From: Candidatus Pacearchaeota archaeon
GTDB taxonomy: Archaea; Nanoarchaeota; Nanoarchaeia; Pacearchaeales; GW2011-AR1
Assembly (NCBI GenBank): GCA_002686195.1
Contig: NZAS01000167.1
Location: 1 to 29,522 of the forward strand
Length of the DNA: 29,522 bases
Direction of reading: 5' to 3'
Part shown: piece by piece, positions 1-6,874 of the stretch
How positions within the stretch are numbered: position 1 is the first letter of the stretch
Layout: each line of letters begins with the position of its first letter
Position numbers and translations under genes: made by a program
Notes under the pieces: generated by a model
What the model saw: the letters and a program-made list of their open reading frames with translations, nothing else
Database searches by the model: none
What the model was told of the DNA's origin: nothing

Positions 1-275
1 TACTTACTCAAAGCCAAAAAGATATCATCAAAGTCCTTCAAAATCTTATCAAACCCTTTCTTGGTAGTTAAAAGCAAATAAACCATAAACCCAGTTCTCT
101 TATTCCCGTCAATAAACGGATGCCCGCGAACAATCTCTTTAGCAATATCATAAGGCTCATCCAAACTTAAAGCAAAATCCAAATTACTTCTATTACCACC
201 AAGCCCAAACTCAGTCTTAAACTTCTTCCCCATCTTCTTATTAATCTCAACAACCTCTTTTTTCGTTAACTTCAT
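1..275 (-). CDS. Doc/Fic-type toxin-like protein (3' truncated by window edge)
   Basis: Reading the minus strand from an ATG at 275 gives at least 91 residues with no stop, running off the window. Residues 52-62 read HPFIDGNKRTG, matching the Fic/Doc core motif (H-x-F-x-D/N-G/A-N-K/G-R). The NKRT version resembles Doc (death-on-curing), which phosphorylates EF-Tu, more than classical AMPylating Fic enzymes with GNGR. No antitoxin partner is visible on the right; the neighbour at 336 is divergent and unrelated. If an antitoxin exists it lies to the left of the window or elsewhere. The C-terminal part, including the end of the fold, is not seen, so function as a toxin rather than a house-keeping Fic enzyme is an inference. 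Confidence 0.85.
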   Translation of the reverse strand, partial: MKLTKKEVVEINKKMGKKFKTEFGLGGNRSNLDFALSLDEPYDIAKEIVRGHPFIDGNKRTGFMVYLLLTTKKGFDKILKDFDDIFLALSK

Positions 276-295
276 AATCAAATATTAAAACTAAA

Positions 296-305
296 CTTTA
301 TAAAC
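296..305 (+). promoter_or_regulatory. TATA-like box of the SDR gene
   Basis: CTTTATAAAC is centred about 35 nt before the ATG at 336, giving a predicted short leader that contains a weak AGAGG ribosome-binding site at 328-332. Confidence 0.5.
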
Positions 306-335
306 TTCTCTACACTAAAAATAAAAAAGAGGAAA

Positions 336-1163
336 ATGGAAACACCAATAACTTTAGTAACAGGCGCAAGCTCCGGCCTAGGCCGTGACACAGCCACTTT
401 GCTTTGTAAAAAAGGCCACACAATCTACGCTGTAGCAAGAACTCGTTCTGACCTAATATCACTCCAAAAAGAATGCGCAAACCAAAGTGGCAAAATAAAA
501 ATCCTCGTAGGAGACTTAACAAACCCAAAAATAAGAATATCAATTATCAAAACAATTCTCAAAGAATCAAACCATTTAGATTACCTAATAAACAACGCAG
601 GCTATGGAAAACTCGGCGCCTTAGAAAAAATAGAATACAAAGACATCGAAGGCATGTTTGCTCTTAATGTAATAGCAATGCAGCATCTTGCACAATTAGC
701 TCTCCCCTCAATGCTTTCAAGAAAAAAAGGAAGAATAATCAACATCGCATCAGTCGCAGCTCTCCAGCCCCCAGTCTTCTTCGCATCTTACAACGCAACA
801 AAATACGCAACTTATGGATTCACTCGCTCCATGTCTTACGACTTACACGGCTCTGGTGTCTCTATGTCAGCTGTCTTCCCTCCAAGAATGGACACCCCGT
901 TCTGGATCCGTGCCTTTAAATGCAAAGGTCTCACAGGAAAAGATCAGGACATGTGCGTCGCAGATTACATGAAACAATCAAGCCCATCTCTAAAAGTTGC
1001 AAAACACATCGTAAATAATTTAGACTCAACAAACGTCTTAATCCTCCCAGGATTATTACCAAAAGTAGCTTACTACATTTTAAGGCACTTCTACTTCATC
1101 GGAGACTTCTATATGAAACATTTCATGCTTCCGAAAAGTAAAAAAACCCTGCATTACTCATAA
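336..1163 (+). CDS. Short-chain dehydrogenase/reductase (SDR)
   Basis: A 275-residue classical SDR. The nucleotide-binding motif TGASSGLG lies at residues 9-16, NNAG at 86-89, and the catalytic triad is S139, Y152 and K156 (YNATK). It should carry out NAD(P)(H)-dependent oxidation or reduction of a small alcohol or carbonyl compound; the substrate cannot be read from sequence. Length and motif spacing are normal for the family. The start ATG follows a TATA-like box and a weak AGAGG. A small membrane-protein gene follows 4 nt after the stop, probably in the same transcript. Confidence 0.92.
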   Translation: METPITLVTGASSGLGRDTATLLCKKGHTIYAVARTRSDLISLQKECANQSGKIKILVGDLTNPKIRISIIKTILKESNHLDYLINNAGYGKLGALEKIEYKDIEGMFALNVIAMQHLAQLALPSMLSRKKGRIINIASVAALQPPVFFASYNATKYATYGFTRSMSYDLHGSGVSMSAVFPPRMDTPFWIRAFKCKGLTGKDQDMCVADYMKQSSPSLKVAKHIVNNLDSTNVLILPGLLPKVAYYILRHFYFIGDFYMKHFMLPKSKKTLHYS

Positions 1164-1167
1164 TAAC

Positions 1168-1377
1168 ATGAAAAAGAAATCAACAGAAGAAAAAAATTCA
1201 TGGGCATGGTGTTGCACTTCTAAAAAAGGCTTCCCAACCTTTTCTGTCATCTTATTAGTAATCGCAACCCTCTGGCTCTTATCAGAATTAGAAGTCATAA
1301 CTTCTAACGTCCCTTGGCTTCCAGTAATCTTAATCGTTCTAGCCCTCGGCTTGATAATCAACCGCTACCACCCCTAA
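1168..1377 (+). CDS. Small membrane protein, two predicted TM segments
   Basis: A 69-residue protein of unknown function. A charged lysine/glutamate-rich N terminus with a Cys-Cys pair (residues 15-16) is followed by two hydrophobic stretches at about 22-41 and 48-65 and a short basic tail. It starts 4 nt after the SDR stop, so the two are likely co-transcribed. Its 3' end overlaps by 20 nt the 3' end of the convergent gene at 1358-1585. No family is recognised. It could be a small subunit or regulator of a membrane complex, but nothing in the sequence shows this. Confidence 0.6.
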   Translation: MKKKSTEEKNSWAWCCTSKKGFPTFSVILLVIATLWLLSELEVITSNVPWLPVILIVLALGLIINRYHP

Positions 1378-1585
1378 GCTCATATTTACCTCCCATTGGA
1401 TCAAAACAAATTTTAAGTCTTTTACAACCCTCTCTAAGACTTGTTCTAACGTCAATTAATGGCGCCCCTCTTTCTTCATGATCCTTCAAATTTTGTTCCC
1501 CAATTTGTTGAGGATTCATTACAGGCCTATCTGCCAACATAGAACAAACATAATCCACATCAACCGCCCTCTTTTCCGCAATCAT
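1358..1585 (-). CDS. Hypothetical small soluble protein
   Basis: A 75-residue ORF on the minus strand, 9 nt downstream of the 145-aa membrane protein gene and probably in the same transcript. It is mixed-charge and soluble, with two cysteines near residue 14 and in the central part, and a glycine-rich end. No known family is recognised. Support is its operon-like position and its ATG; its short overlap with the convergent gene and lack of a motif leave real doubt. A ribosome-binding site is not obvious. Confidence 0.5.
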   Translation of the reverse strand: MIAEKRAVDVDYVCSMLADRPVMNPQQIGEQNLKDHEERGAPLIDVRTSLREGCKRLKICFDPMGGKYELRGGSG

Positions 1586-1594
1586 TTCTTTTTA

Positions 1595-2032
1595 TTACTT
1601 CCGATCGCCCCAAGCAACAAATCCATATACTATCAAGTTAAGAATCCATCCTAACTGTGGCACAAGAATTGCCAAACTAAACCAACCAGGATACTTTCTC
1701 TTCCTATAAATCCTCCACTTAGAGATTATAACCAATACACCTAAGGCTATCCATCCTGCAACTGGAATCAAAACCAAGAACACCCAAGCCCAATGGAACC
1801 TTCCCAACTGTAAAATCATGCTAATATCTGCTATGGGAATCCAAGCAAGCCAAGCCCTCTTATATTTCAACTTTCGTCCAATAGTCATCCAAGCCAAAGA
1901 AGTATAAATATAAATCCCAGCAATCAAAAGGATTGCAAAAGCAATACCAATACCAATTAAAGCAGCCATAACTCCAGCGCCAACCGCCAATTCTCCTGCA
2001 TTAGAAAACTGTTCAGCAAATTCTCCAACCAT
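1595..2032 (-). CDS. Integral membrane protein, about four TM segments
   Basis: A 145-residue protein with hydrophobic segments at about residues 20-48, 85-105 and 118-140 plus a weaker one between, separated by basic loops (RKLKYKR, YRKRKYPGW). The pattern resembles small DUF5684-like membrane proteins, but this is a resemblance only. The start is placed at ATG 2032 rather than an upstream TTG because a TATA-like box, ATTTAAAT on the complementary strand at 2053-2060, lies about 25 nt upstream, the normal distance for a leaderless gene here. The box overlaps the end of the HAD gene, so this unit may be transcribed separately from it. Function unknown. Confidence 0.65.
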   Translation of the reverse strand: MVGEFAEQFSNAGELAVGAGVMAALIGIGIAFAILLIAGIYIYTSLAWMTIGRKLKYKRAWLAWIPIADISMILQLGRFHWAWVFLVLIPVAGWIALGVLVIISKWRIYRKRKYPGWFSLAILVPQLGWILNLIVYGFVAWGDRK

Positions 2033-2054
2033 GCTCAATCAAGAAAAAACCAAT

Positions 2055-2621
2055 TTAAATAACTTTCTCCAGCTCCTCCTTAATCTGCTGAACACTTTCA
2101 AACAAAATCCCTTTCCCCCCTAAAGCCTCAAATCCTTTAACATTATCAATTCTATCGTCGATAAACACAGCCTCTGAAGCCTTAACTCCTAATCTCTTAA
2201 GAATAATTTCATAAATTTCAGGTGCAGGTTTCAGAACCCCCTCATCACAAGAGAAAACTTCAGCATCAAACATATCATGGCCCTGCTCTTTGAAAAACTC
2301 CACCGAAGGCTTTTCAGTATTTGATAAAAACCCAACTTTAATTCCCTTGGATTTCAACTCCCGAGCCAATTCAAATATCTCTTTCTTCTCAGAATAAGCT
2401 TTCTCAAACCCAGATTTCCAAATCTTCCCAGGCTTTTTCCCAAACCCCTCCCAAAATTCCTCTTCACTTATTTTTCCCCTATCAAAATCATTTATATTTT
2501 CATTAAAAAATTTTAAAACATCTTTTCCATCCATGTCAAGCTTTTTCGAAAACTCTGTAACAAGCCCAAGCACAGGATTGTCAATTAAAACCCCTCCCCA
2601 ATCAAAAATAACTGCTTTCAT
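2055..2621 (-). CDS. HAD-superfamily hydrolase (YihX/epoxide-hydrolase-N-terminal type)
   Basis: A 188-residue haloacid-dehalogenase-fold hydrolase. Motif I is FDWGGVL with the nucleophile D7; the second acid of the usual DxD is replaced by glycine, as in YihX-like phosphatases and dehalogenase-like HADs. Motif II is the serine in GFLSNTE, motif III the lysine in LKPAPEIY, and motif IV VFIDDRIDN near residue 152. It probably hydrolyses a small phosphorylated or halogenated compound; the substrate is unknown. The ATG follows a paired-hairpin spacer that separates it from the upstream M50 peptidase gene, so it may depend on read-through or on an unseen promoter. Confidence 0.85.
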   Translation of the reverse strand: MKAVIFDWGGVLIDNPVLGLVTEFSKKLDMDGKDVLKFFNENINDFDRGKISEEEFWEGFGKKPGKIWKSGFEKAYSEKKEIFELARELKSKGIKVGFLSNTEKPSVEFFKEQGHDMFDAEVFSCDEGVLKPAPEIYEIILKRLGVKASEAVFIDDRIDNVKGFEALGGKGILFESVQQIKEELEKVI

Positions 2622-2644
2622 TTTAAATAATGAAACTAAAGACC

Positions 2645-2710
2645 TTCAACTTTCCCTGAGGATTTGAAAGTTGAACGGGACTAAGTTTCTTGTCAAAGCA
2701 AGAAACTTAG
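2645..2710 (-). terminator. Paired hairpins after the M50 peptidase gene
   Basis: Two perfect inverted repeats in a row. The first in gene direction pairs 2710-2699 with 2692-2681 (12 bp, 6-nt loop) and includes the last codons and stop of the M50 gene. The second pairs 2675-2666 with 2654-2645 (10 bp, 11-nt loop). It fits a transcript-end, processing or stability element. Confidence 0.6.
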
Positions 2711-3289
2711 GATAAATAAACCTATCCCTGCCAAGATAGTTACAGTATAAATCCCTTTATTCCAAGCAATAACCTTCGCCCCATCAAAAGGCATAACAGG
2801 AATCATATTAAAAGCAGCCAATAAAGAATTAATTGTCAATCCAAAACTAAACAAAGCCCCCAGAATCCCCTCCCCTCCAAGAACTAAAAGCAAAATCAAA
2901 AACACAACAGCCAAGAAAATATTTGTTAAAGGCCCAACAACTGAAATCTTCCCATTTCTTTCTCTAGTGATTTCTCCGTGAATATAAACAGCCCCTGGCG
3001 CAGCTATAATAAAACCAAAAAGCGAAAGCCCAACAGCCAGCCAAAGCCCCCCATAATAAGCTCTAAACTCCGCCCACAAATGGTAACTTTGAGCAACAAA
3101 CTTATGTGCCAATTCATGCAAAAGAAAACCCAAGCCAGCAGTAAAAAACGCAAGTAAAAATATAATACCAAAGCTAGAATTAAAATTAGTAAAGGCTCTG
3201 AAGCCCCCACTTAAAAGTATAGCAAAAGCCAAAGAAATCAAAAGCCCTGCATAAAACAAATCTTTCCTCTCATGATTGCTAAATCTCAT
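2693..3289 (-). CDS. M50 family (site-2 protease-like) metalloprotease
   Basis: A 198-residue polytopic membrane protein. HELAH at residues 58-62 is the zinc-binding HExxH motif inside a membrane segment, and NMIPVMPFDG at 161-170 is the second conserved motif (NxxPxxxxDG) carrying the third zinc ligand D169. These are the two signatures of the site-2 protease/M50 peptidases, which cut substrates within the membrane. There is no PDZ or CBS domain, so it is a minimal form. It starts 11 nt after the DsbA-like gene and is likely co-transcribed with it, which suggests an envelope quality-control role. Its 3' end is built into a strong hairpin. Confidence 0.9.
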   Translation of the reverse strand: MRFSNHERKDLFYAGLLISLAFAILLSGGFRAFTNFNSSFGIIFLLAFFTAGLGFLLHELAHKFVAQSYHLWAEFRAYYGGLWLAVGLSLFGFIIAAPGAVYIHGEITRERNGKISVVGPLTNIFLAVVFLILLLVLGGEGILGALFSFGLTINSLLAAFNMIPVMPFDGAKVIAWNKGIYTVTILAGIGLFILSFLL

Positions 3290-3300
3290 TGTAAAAATAA

Positions 3301-4062
3301 TTAAGCCAACTCAGCATCAATAACCTGCTTGAAAGCACTAAACGGCTGTGCTCCTCTTACCAATTTTCCATTAATAAGAAAACTAGGTGTTCCTTGAACT
3401 CCTGCAGCAGCACCATCATTAAAGTCTTTCTCTACTTCAGACCTATGTTTATTAGATTCCAAACACTCGGATATCTCATAACCCATATCATCAGCCCAAG
3501 CAATCAAATTCGCCTTATTTATAGAACCTTGATTTGCAAAAATCACATCATGATATTCATAAAATACTTCATCTCCCCCCTCTTCCCTCACACATTCAGT
3601 AGCCATTGCAGCATTGATGGCCTGAGGATGGTAACTCGGATTCCTAAATGTCGGTGTAAAATCTCTGAACACATATTTAACTTTTCCTGTATCAATATAT
3701 TCTGATTTTATCAGAGGTAATGTCTCACTCCAAAACTTCCCACAAAATGGACACTGATAATCGCTAAATTCAATTATTGTCACAGGCGCATTAGGATCTC
3801 CTAAAACAGCATCATCATCCGCATCAGCAGTAACTACTTGAGCAGTGGGAGCACTTGGCTGTGTCGGAGCAACAATATTTCCTGTTCCAGTCTCTGAATT
3901 ATCTCCACCAGTAAACATAAAAAATCCCATAATAACCACAACACCAATCAAAACAAAAGTAGAATATTTCCACAAATTATCTTTCTTAATCTTCAAGGTC
4001 ATAGTATCGCTACCTGTCTGTTCTTCTCCCTTGCTTCCTTCTTCAGAATTTTCCCCTTCCAT
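3301..4062 (-). CDS. Membrane-anchored DsbA-like thiol-disulfide oxidoreductase
   Basis: A 253-residue protein. An acidic cytoplasmic tail of about 30 residues is followed by a single TM anchor (33-50), a threonine/proline/alanine linker and a thioredoxin-fold domain of the DsbA/Thioredoxin_4 type. The active site is C104-P-F-C107 and the cis-proline loop is GTPSF with P226. Two further cysteines (C157, C200) could form a structural or relay disulfide. It should make, break or rearrange disulfides in exported proteins, fitting the cysteine-rich surface proteins encoded at 12.3-23.2 kb. TTTTATAAAA at 4083-4092 lies about 26 nt upstream of the ATG, supporting this start and its own promoter. 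Confidence 0.9.
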   Translation of the reverse strand: MEGENSEEGSKGEEQTGSDTMTLKIKKDNLWKYSTFVLIGVVVIMGFFMFTGGDNSETGTGNIVAPTQPSAPTAQVVTADADDDAVLGDPNAPVTIIEFSDYQCPFCGKFWSETLPLIKSEYIDTGKVKYVFRDFTPTFRNPSYHPQAINAAMATECVREEGGDEVFYEYHDVIFANQGSINKANLIAWADDMGYEISECLESNKHRSEVEKDFNDGAAAGVQGTPSFLINGKLVRGAQPFSAFKQVIDAELA

Positions 4063-4082
4063 CTCTTTTCTATACCTATGCC

Positions 4083-4092
4083 TTTTATAAAA
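4083..4092 (-). promoter_or_regulatory. TATA-like box of the DsbA-like gene
   Basis: The palindromic TTTTATAAAA is centred about 26 nt upstream of the ATG at 4062, the spacing seen at other apparently leaderless genes in this window. Confidence 0.55.
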
Positions 4093-4098
4093 CTTTTG

Positions 4099-4647
4099 TT
4101 AATCCCGAGAATCTAGCTTAACCTTACAAACCTGACACTCCCCAACATCTTTTGAAGTCCTATATATTACAAACCCCAAAATTCCTATTGCCAAAATAGA
4201 AATCTCAAGCCCATCAAAAGGCAAGAAAGTCAAAAACGCTGAACTTAAACCTAAGACAGCCAACAATCCCACACCACAAGCGGCACAGCCAGGAGCTAAA
4301 GCCCCAAGAGCAACCCCAACACTTCCCAACGCCCCAAACCTCTTCCCACTCCCTAAACTTCCAGCCCGAATCTTAAACACAAGCAAACTAAAAAGCATCC
4401 CAAACATCAAACTTATAATTACCAATGAAACAAAACTATGCAATTCAACAGTCCCAGCAAACCCAACAGACAAATTAAAAATCAATTTCAAAATCCCCAA
4501 AAATCCAAGAGAAGAATAAAACCCTATCAGCGACTGATAATTAACAACTAAGACATTAAACCCATAAAAAATCAAACCAACTAATAACGCCAAAGCCAAA
4601 TATTTCAAATTCCCAAAAACTTTTTTCCAAACCCCCACTACTTCCAT
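4099..4647 (-). CDS. Membrane protein with two CxxC pairs (PGCAACG family)
   Basis: A 182-residue protein with about four TM segments. A conserved-looking hydrophobic motif APGCAACGVG puts a CxxC pair (C121, C124) at the start of a TM helix, and a second pair (C171, C174 in ECQVCK) is in the C-terminal tail. The gene lies just upstream of the DsbA-like gene on the same strand. A membrane CxxC protein next to DsbA suggests electron exchange with it, as DsbB or VKOR do, but it is not recognisably either family; metal binding is an alternative. The ATG at 4647 is preferred over TTG at 4668 because GTTAAAAG (4669-4676) lies 25 nt upstream of it. Confidence 0.75.
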   Translation of the reverse strand: MEVVGVWKKVFGNLKYLALALLVGLIFYGFNVLVVNYQSLIGFYSSLGFLGILKLIFNLSVGFAGTVELHSFVSLVIISLMFGMLFSLLVFKIRAGSLGSGKRFGALGSVGVALGALAPGCAACGVGLLAVLGLSSAFLTFLPFDGLEISILAIGILGFVIYRTSKDVGECQVCKVKLDSRD

Positions 4648-4709
4648 ACCTATCCAATAAAAAATCAACTTTTAACTCTTTCTAAAACACCGCAGACAAA
4701 ACCTTGTGT

Positions 4710-4757
4710 CTTTAACTCGTGAGAGTTGTGGAGTTAAAGATTCCGTAGGAATCTTTA
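4710..4757. repeat. Paired hairpin / palindrome in a divergent gap (copy 1 of the AAAGATTCC inverted repeat)
   Basis: CTTTAACTC at 4710-4718 pairs with GAGTTAAAG at 4731-4739. It overlaps a second, tighter inverted repeat, TAAAGATTCC (4735-4744) with GGAATCTTTA (4748-4757) around a 3-nt spacer GTA. Because AAAG is shared, the two full stems exclude each other. The right arm continues into a TATA-like CTTTATAAAC at 4753-4762. The same repeat with a different spacer is at 8031-8053. Confidence 0.7.
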
Positions 4758-4806
4758 TAAACTGCCATAGATAAGTATACTCACTTCCAAAAAAAGAGCT
4801 GATAAA

Positions 4807-5199
4807 ATGAAAAAATGTATTTATTGTACTACTGAAATCCCTAATGAATCTGTAATAGATTTCTGTCACCCTTGCGGCATTTCAGTCTGGGGAGAAAAAA
4901 TGTTCAAAGCAATTATAGAAAACATGGAATCCGCCCAGGAAGAAGGACATCTTTATCAAGGCTCTGTAACAGATTCTGAACAAAAACCCAAGGAACAACC
5001 ACAATTAGAAGCCCCTACACCTCAAGAATCTCAACCCCCTCAAACAGAGCCCCAATTACAGCCCTCTCCTCAAGAACATTTCCAGCCAATCCCATCACAA
5101 TCCCAAGAAATAATAGATAATTCCCAAGACCCAGAACAGTCAGCAACACTAAGCCCTGAAATGGAAATCACCGACGATAACCCTGATTCTAAGTTATAA
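4807..5199 (+). CDS. Zinc-ribbon protein with disordered Pro/Gln-rich tail
   Basis: A 130-residue protein. C4-x2-C7 and C20-x2-C23 form a likely small zinc ribbon, similar in outline to DUF2116-type archaeal zinc ribbons. Residues after about 50 are low complexity, rich in proline, glutamine, glutamate and serine, and probably disordered. It sits just upstream of the L21e gene, which has its own TATA-like box. A role in translation or nucleic-acid binding is possible from the zinc ribbon and neighbours but is not shown. A TATA-like element lies about 30 nt upstream (4770-4780) and GAGCTG at 4796-4801 is a poor ribosome-binding site. Confidence 0.75.
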   Translation: MKKCIYCTTEIPNESVIDFCHPCGISVWGEKMFKAIIENMESAQEEGHLYQGSVTDSEQKPKEQPQLEAPTPQESQPPQTEPQLQPSPQEHFQPIPSQSQEIIDNSQDPEQSATLSPEMEITDDNPDSKL

Positions 5200-5203
5200 A
5201 AAC

Positions 5204-5213
5204 CTTTAAAAAC
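5204..5213 (+). promoter_or_regulatory. TATA-like box of the L21e–RpoF–DUF655–S13–S4–S11 operon
   Basis: CTTTAAAAAC is centred 26 nt before the L21e ATG at 5234, predicting a leaderless transcript for the six-gene ribosomal/RNA-polymerase operon. Confidence 0.6.
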
Positions 5214-5233
5214 TAATCTTTGCAGGTATAAAC

Positions 5234-5485
5234 ATGTTAAAACGAAAGAAACCAAGAACAAAAGGAAAGTTCTCATTCACAAAGTTCTTCCAAAAGTTCC
5301 AGCCGGGCGACTCCGTCGCTGTAGTCAGAGAACTAAACCAAACATTTGGTTACCCAAAGAAATTACAAGGCCGTACAGGCGTCATAAAAGAAAAACGTGG
5401 CTCAGCATATTTAATAGAAATAAAAGACATAAGTAAAACAAAACAATACTTAATTAAACCCATTCATCTTACGAAAATAAAATGA
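5234..5485 (+). CDS. rpl21e: 50S ribosomal protein L21e
   Basis: An 83-residue basic protein matching archaeal/eukaryotic L21e. The central block QPGDSVAVVREL followed by LQGRTGVIKEKRGSAYLIEI is the family core, with a C-terminal 'IKPIHLTKIK' like the usual 'VRPEHLK'. It binds 23S rRNA in the large subunit. It is slightly shorter than typical archaeal L21e (about 95-100 residues). It is the first gene of a tightly packed operon; its TGA stop overlaps the RpoF start as ATGA. This L21e–RpoF–DUF655 order is conserved in many archaea. Confidence 0.93.
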   Translation: MLKRKKPRTKGKFSFTKFFQKFQPGDSVAVVRELNQTFGYPKKLQGRTGVIKEKRGSAYLIEIKDISKTKQYLIKPIHLTKIK

Positions 5486-5781
5486 TATTAGAGAAAGAAC
5501 CTTTAACAATGGCACAGGCAAAATCCCTAGTTCCAGACTTCGAAGACCGTTCTGACCTAGAAGCCTATTTCAAGAAATTCACATCCCTAGACGAAGCAAA
5601 GTCAAAAAAACTAACAGAAGATCTAGTTGCCCTAAAAAACCTAAAAATCAAGCAATCAGACATAGTAAAATTAGTTGATTTCCTACCAAAAAACCTTGAT
5701 GATCTAAACAAAATCTTCACAGAAGTGTCCTTAAGTGAAGAAGAAGCCAATGCAATACTTGACATCCTCAAAAAATACTGA
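5482..5781 (+). CDS. rpoF: DNA-directed RNA polymerase subunit F (Rpb4 homologue)
   Basis: A 99-residue, mainly helical protein of the archaeal RpoF/Rpb4 family. It is identified by length, by the conserved gene order L21e–RpoF–DUF655, and by the C-terminal HRDC-like helices ending SEEEANAILDILKKY. Together with RpoE (Rpb7) it forms the polymerase stalk that helps in open-complex formation, elongation and termination. RpoE is not in this window. It is coupled to L21e by a 4-nt ATGA overlap and DUF655 follows 2 nt after its stop. Confidence 0.9.
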   Translation: MILEKEPLTMAQAKSLVPDFEDRSDLEAYFKKFTSLDEAKSKKLTEDLVALKNLKIKQSDIVKLVDFLPKNLDDLNKIFTEVSLSEEEANAILDILKKY

Positions 5782-5783
5782 AA

Positions 5784-6329
5784 ATGACAGAAAAAGAAGA
5801 AGAAGCAATAATACTAGACTACTTGCCGTACGGATATCCGATGGCACAGGGACAAAGAATGTCCTCAATAGCTCAGGCTATTGGAGTTAAGACACTGGCT
5901 CTATTAGAACTAATTCCAAGACGTGGCATCACTCTAGACCCAAAGGAAAAGGTTTATATAGGTCCAGAGAAACGTGATAAGATATACTTCATCAAAGGTA
6001 GGCTCTCAAAAGAGAAGCTTACTGAGTCTGCGAAGATCCAACTGGAGGAGTTTGTTGAATCCTTGGTTGCGGAGCAGGAGAAGAGCTACGTAGACTTCTT
6101 CAATTCTGCACAACCAATTAACACAAGGCTTCATCAACTTGAACTTCTGCCAGGCTTTGGACAAAAGCACACAAAAGAACTGATAGAAGAAAGAGACAAA
6201 AACTCTTTCAGTTCATTTGATGACATAAAGTCTAGGGTTAAATCAATCCCAGACCCAAGGAAAGCAATTGAAAAGCGAATCTTGGAAGAGCTCCAGGAAA
6301 GACAAAGATTCAACCTTTTCGTTAAATAA
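5784..6329 (+). CDS. DUF655 family protein (predicted RNA-binding/HhH)
   Basis: A 181-residue protein of the archaeal DUF655 family. The start 'DYLPYGYPMAQGQR' and the central block 'LIPRRGITLDPKEKVYIG' are typical, and the C-terminal 'QLELLPGFGQKHTKELIEER' forms a helix-hairpin-helix. The family probably binds nucleic acid; its precise role is unknown but it nearly always lies next to RpoF in archaea. Here the S13 gene starts 2 nt after its stop, joining two ribosomal modules that are separate in many archaea. KsgA, a common downstream neighbour, is not present here. Confidence 0.9.
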   Translation: MTEKEEEAIILDYLPYGYPMAQGQRMSSIAQAIGVKTLALLELIPRRGITLDPKEKVYIGPEKRDKIYFIKGRLSKEKLTESAKIQLEEFVESLVAEQEKSYVDFFNSAQPINTRLHQLELLPGFGQKHTKELIEERDKNSFSSFDDIKSRVKSIPDPRKAIEKRILEELQERQRFNLFVK

Positions 6330-6331
6330 CA

Positions 6332-6874
6332 ATGGCAGAAGAACCAAAACAAGAAAAACAAAAACCTAAGGAAGAACCTAAGGAAGAAAAATCCAAAGAC
6401 CCAAGGAAACAAGAAGAACACGAAGTGCTAATCAGAATCTTCGGCTACGACATCCCCGCTTCTAAAAACTTATACGTCGGCTTAACAAAAATAAAAGGCG
6501 TGTCTTGGTCCATCTCAAACGCAGTCTGCAACTCTCTTAGCTTTCCAAAATCCAAAAAAATCTCAGAACTCTCCAAAGAAGAAATAGCAAAACTAGAATC
6601 TTTCCTATCAGAGCTAAAAATCCCAGACTTTCTAAAAAACAGAAAATTCGACCCCGAATCTGGAAAAACAACCCATCTATTCTCCTCAGACTTAGACATG
6701 AGAAAAGAATTCGACATCAAAAAACTAAGAAAAATAAGAGCTTACAAAGGTCTTAGACACGCAGCCGGTCTTCCAGTTCGTGGACAAAGAACTCGTGCTA
6801 ATTTCAGAAAAGGAGGAAAAGCAGTCGGCGTTACAAAGAAATCCCAAGCCCCTGCCCCCGCTAAAGACAAATGA
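6332..6874 (+). CDS. rps13: 30S ribosomal protein S13
   Basis: A 180-residue S13. The core begins near residue 30 (HEVLIRIFGYDIP) and includes the H2TH-like region and the C-terminal 'RGLRHAAGLPVRGQRTR'-type motif (here KGLRHAAGLPVRGQRTRAN). The first 29 residues are an added low-complexity Lys/Glu/Pro tail not found in most S13. It contacts 16S rRNA and P-site tRNA at the head of the small subunit. It overlaps the S4 gene by 4 nt (ATGA) and follows DUF655 by 2 nt, so all are one operon. Confidence 0.95.
   Translation: MAEEPKQEKQKPKEEPKEEKSKDPRKQEEHEVLIRIFGYDIPASKNLYVGLTKIKGVSWSISNAVCNSLSFPKSKKISELSKEEIAKLESFLSELKIPDFLKNRKFDPESGKTTHLFSSDLDMRKEFDIKKLRKIRAYKGLRHAAGLPVRGQRTRANFRKGGKAVGVTKKSQAPAPAKDK

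Noticed and set aside
2033..2038. Upstream TTG start of the 145-aa membrane protein
   Set aside because: ATG 2032 is 25 nt from the TATA-like box and is the stronger codon.
4648..4668. Upstream TTG start of the CxxC membrane protein
   Set aside because: The TATA-like box at 4669-4676 lies 25 nt before the ATG at 4647, and would abut the TTG.
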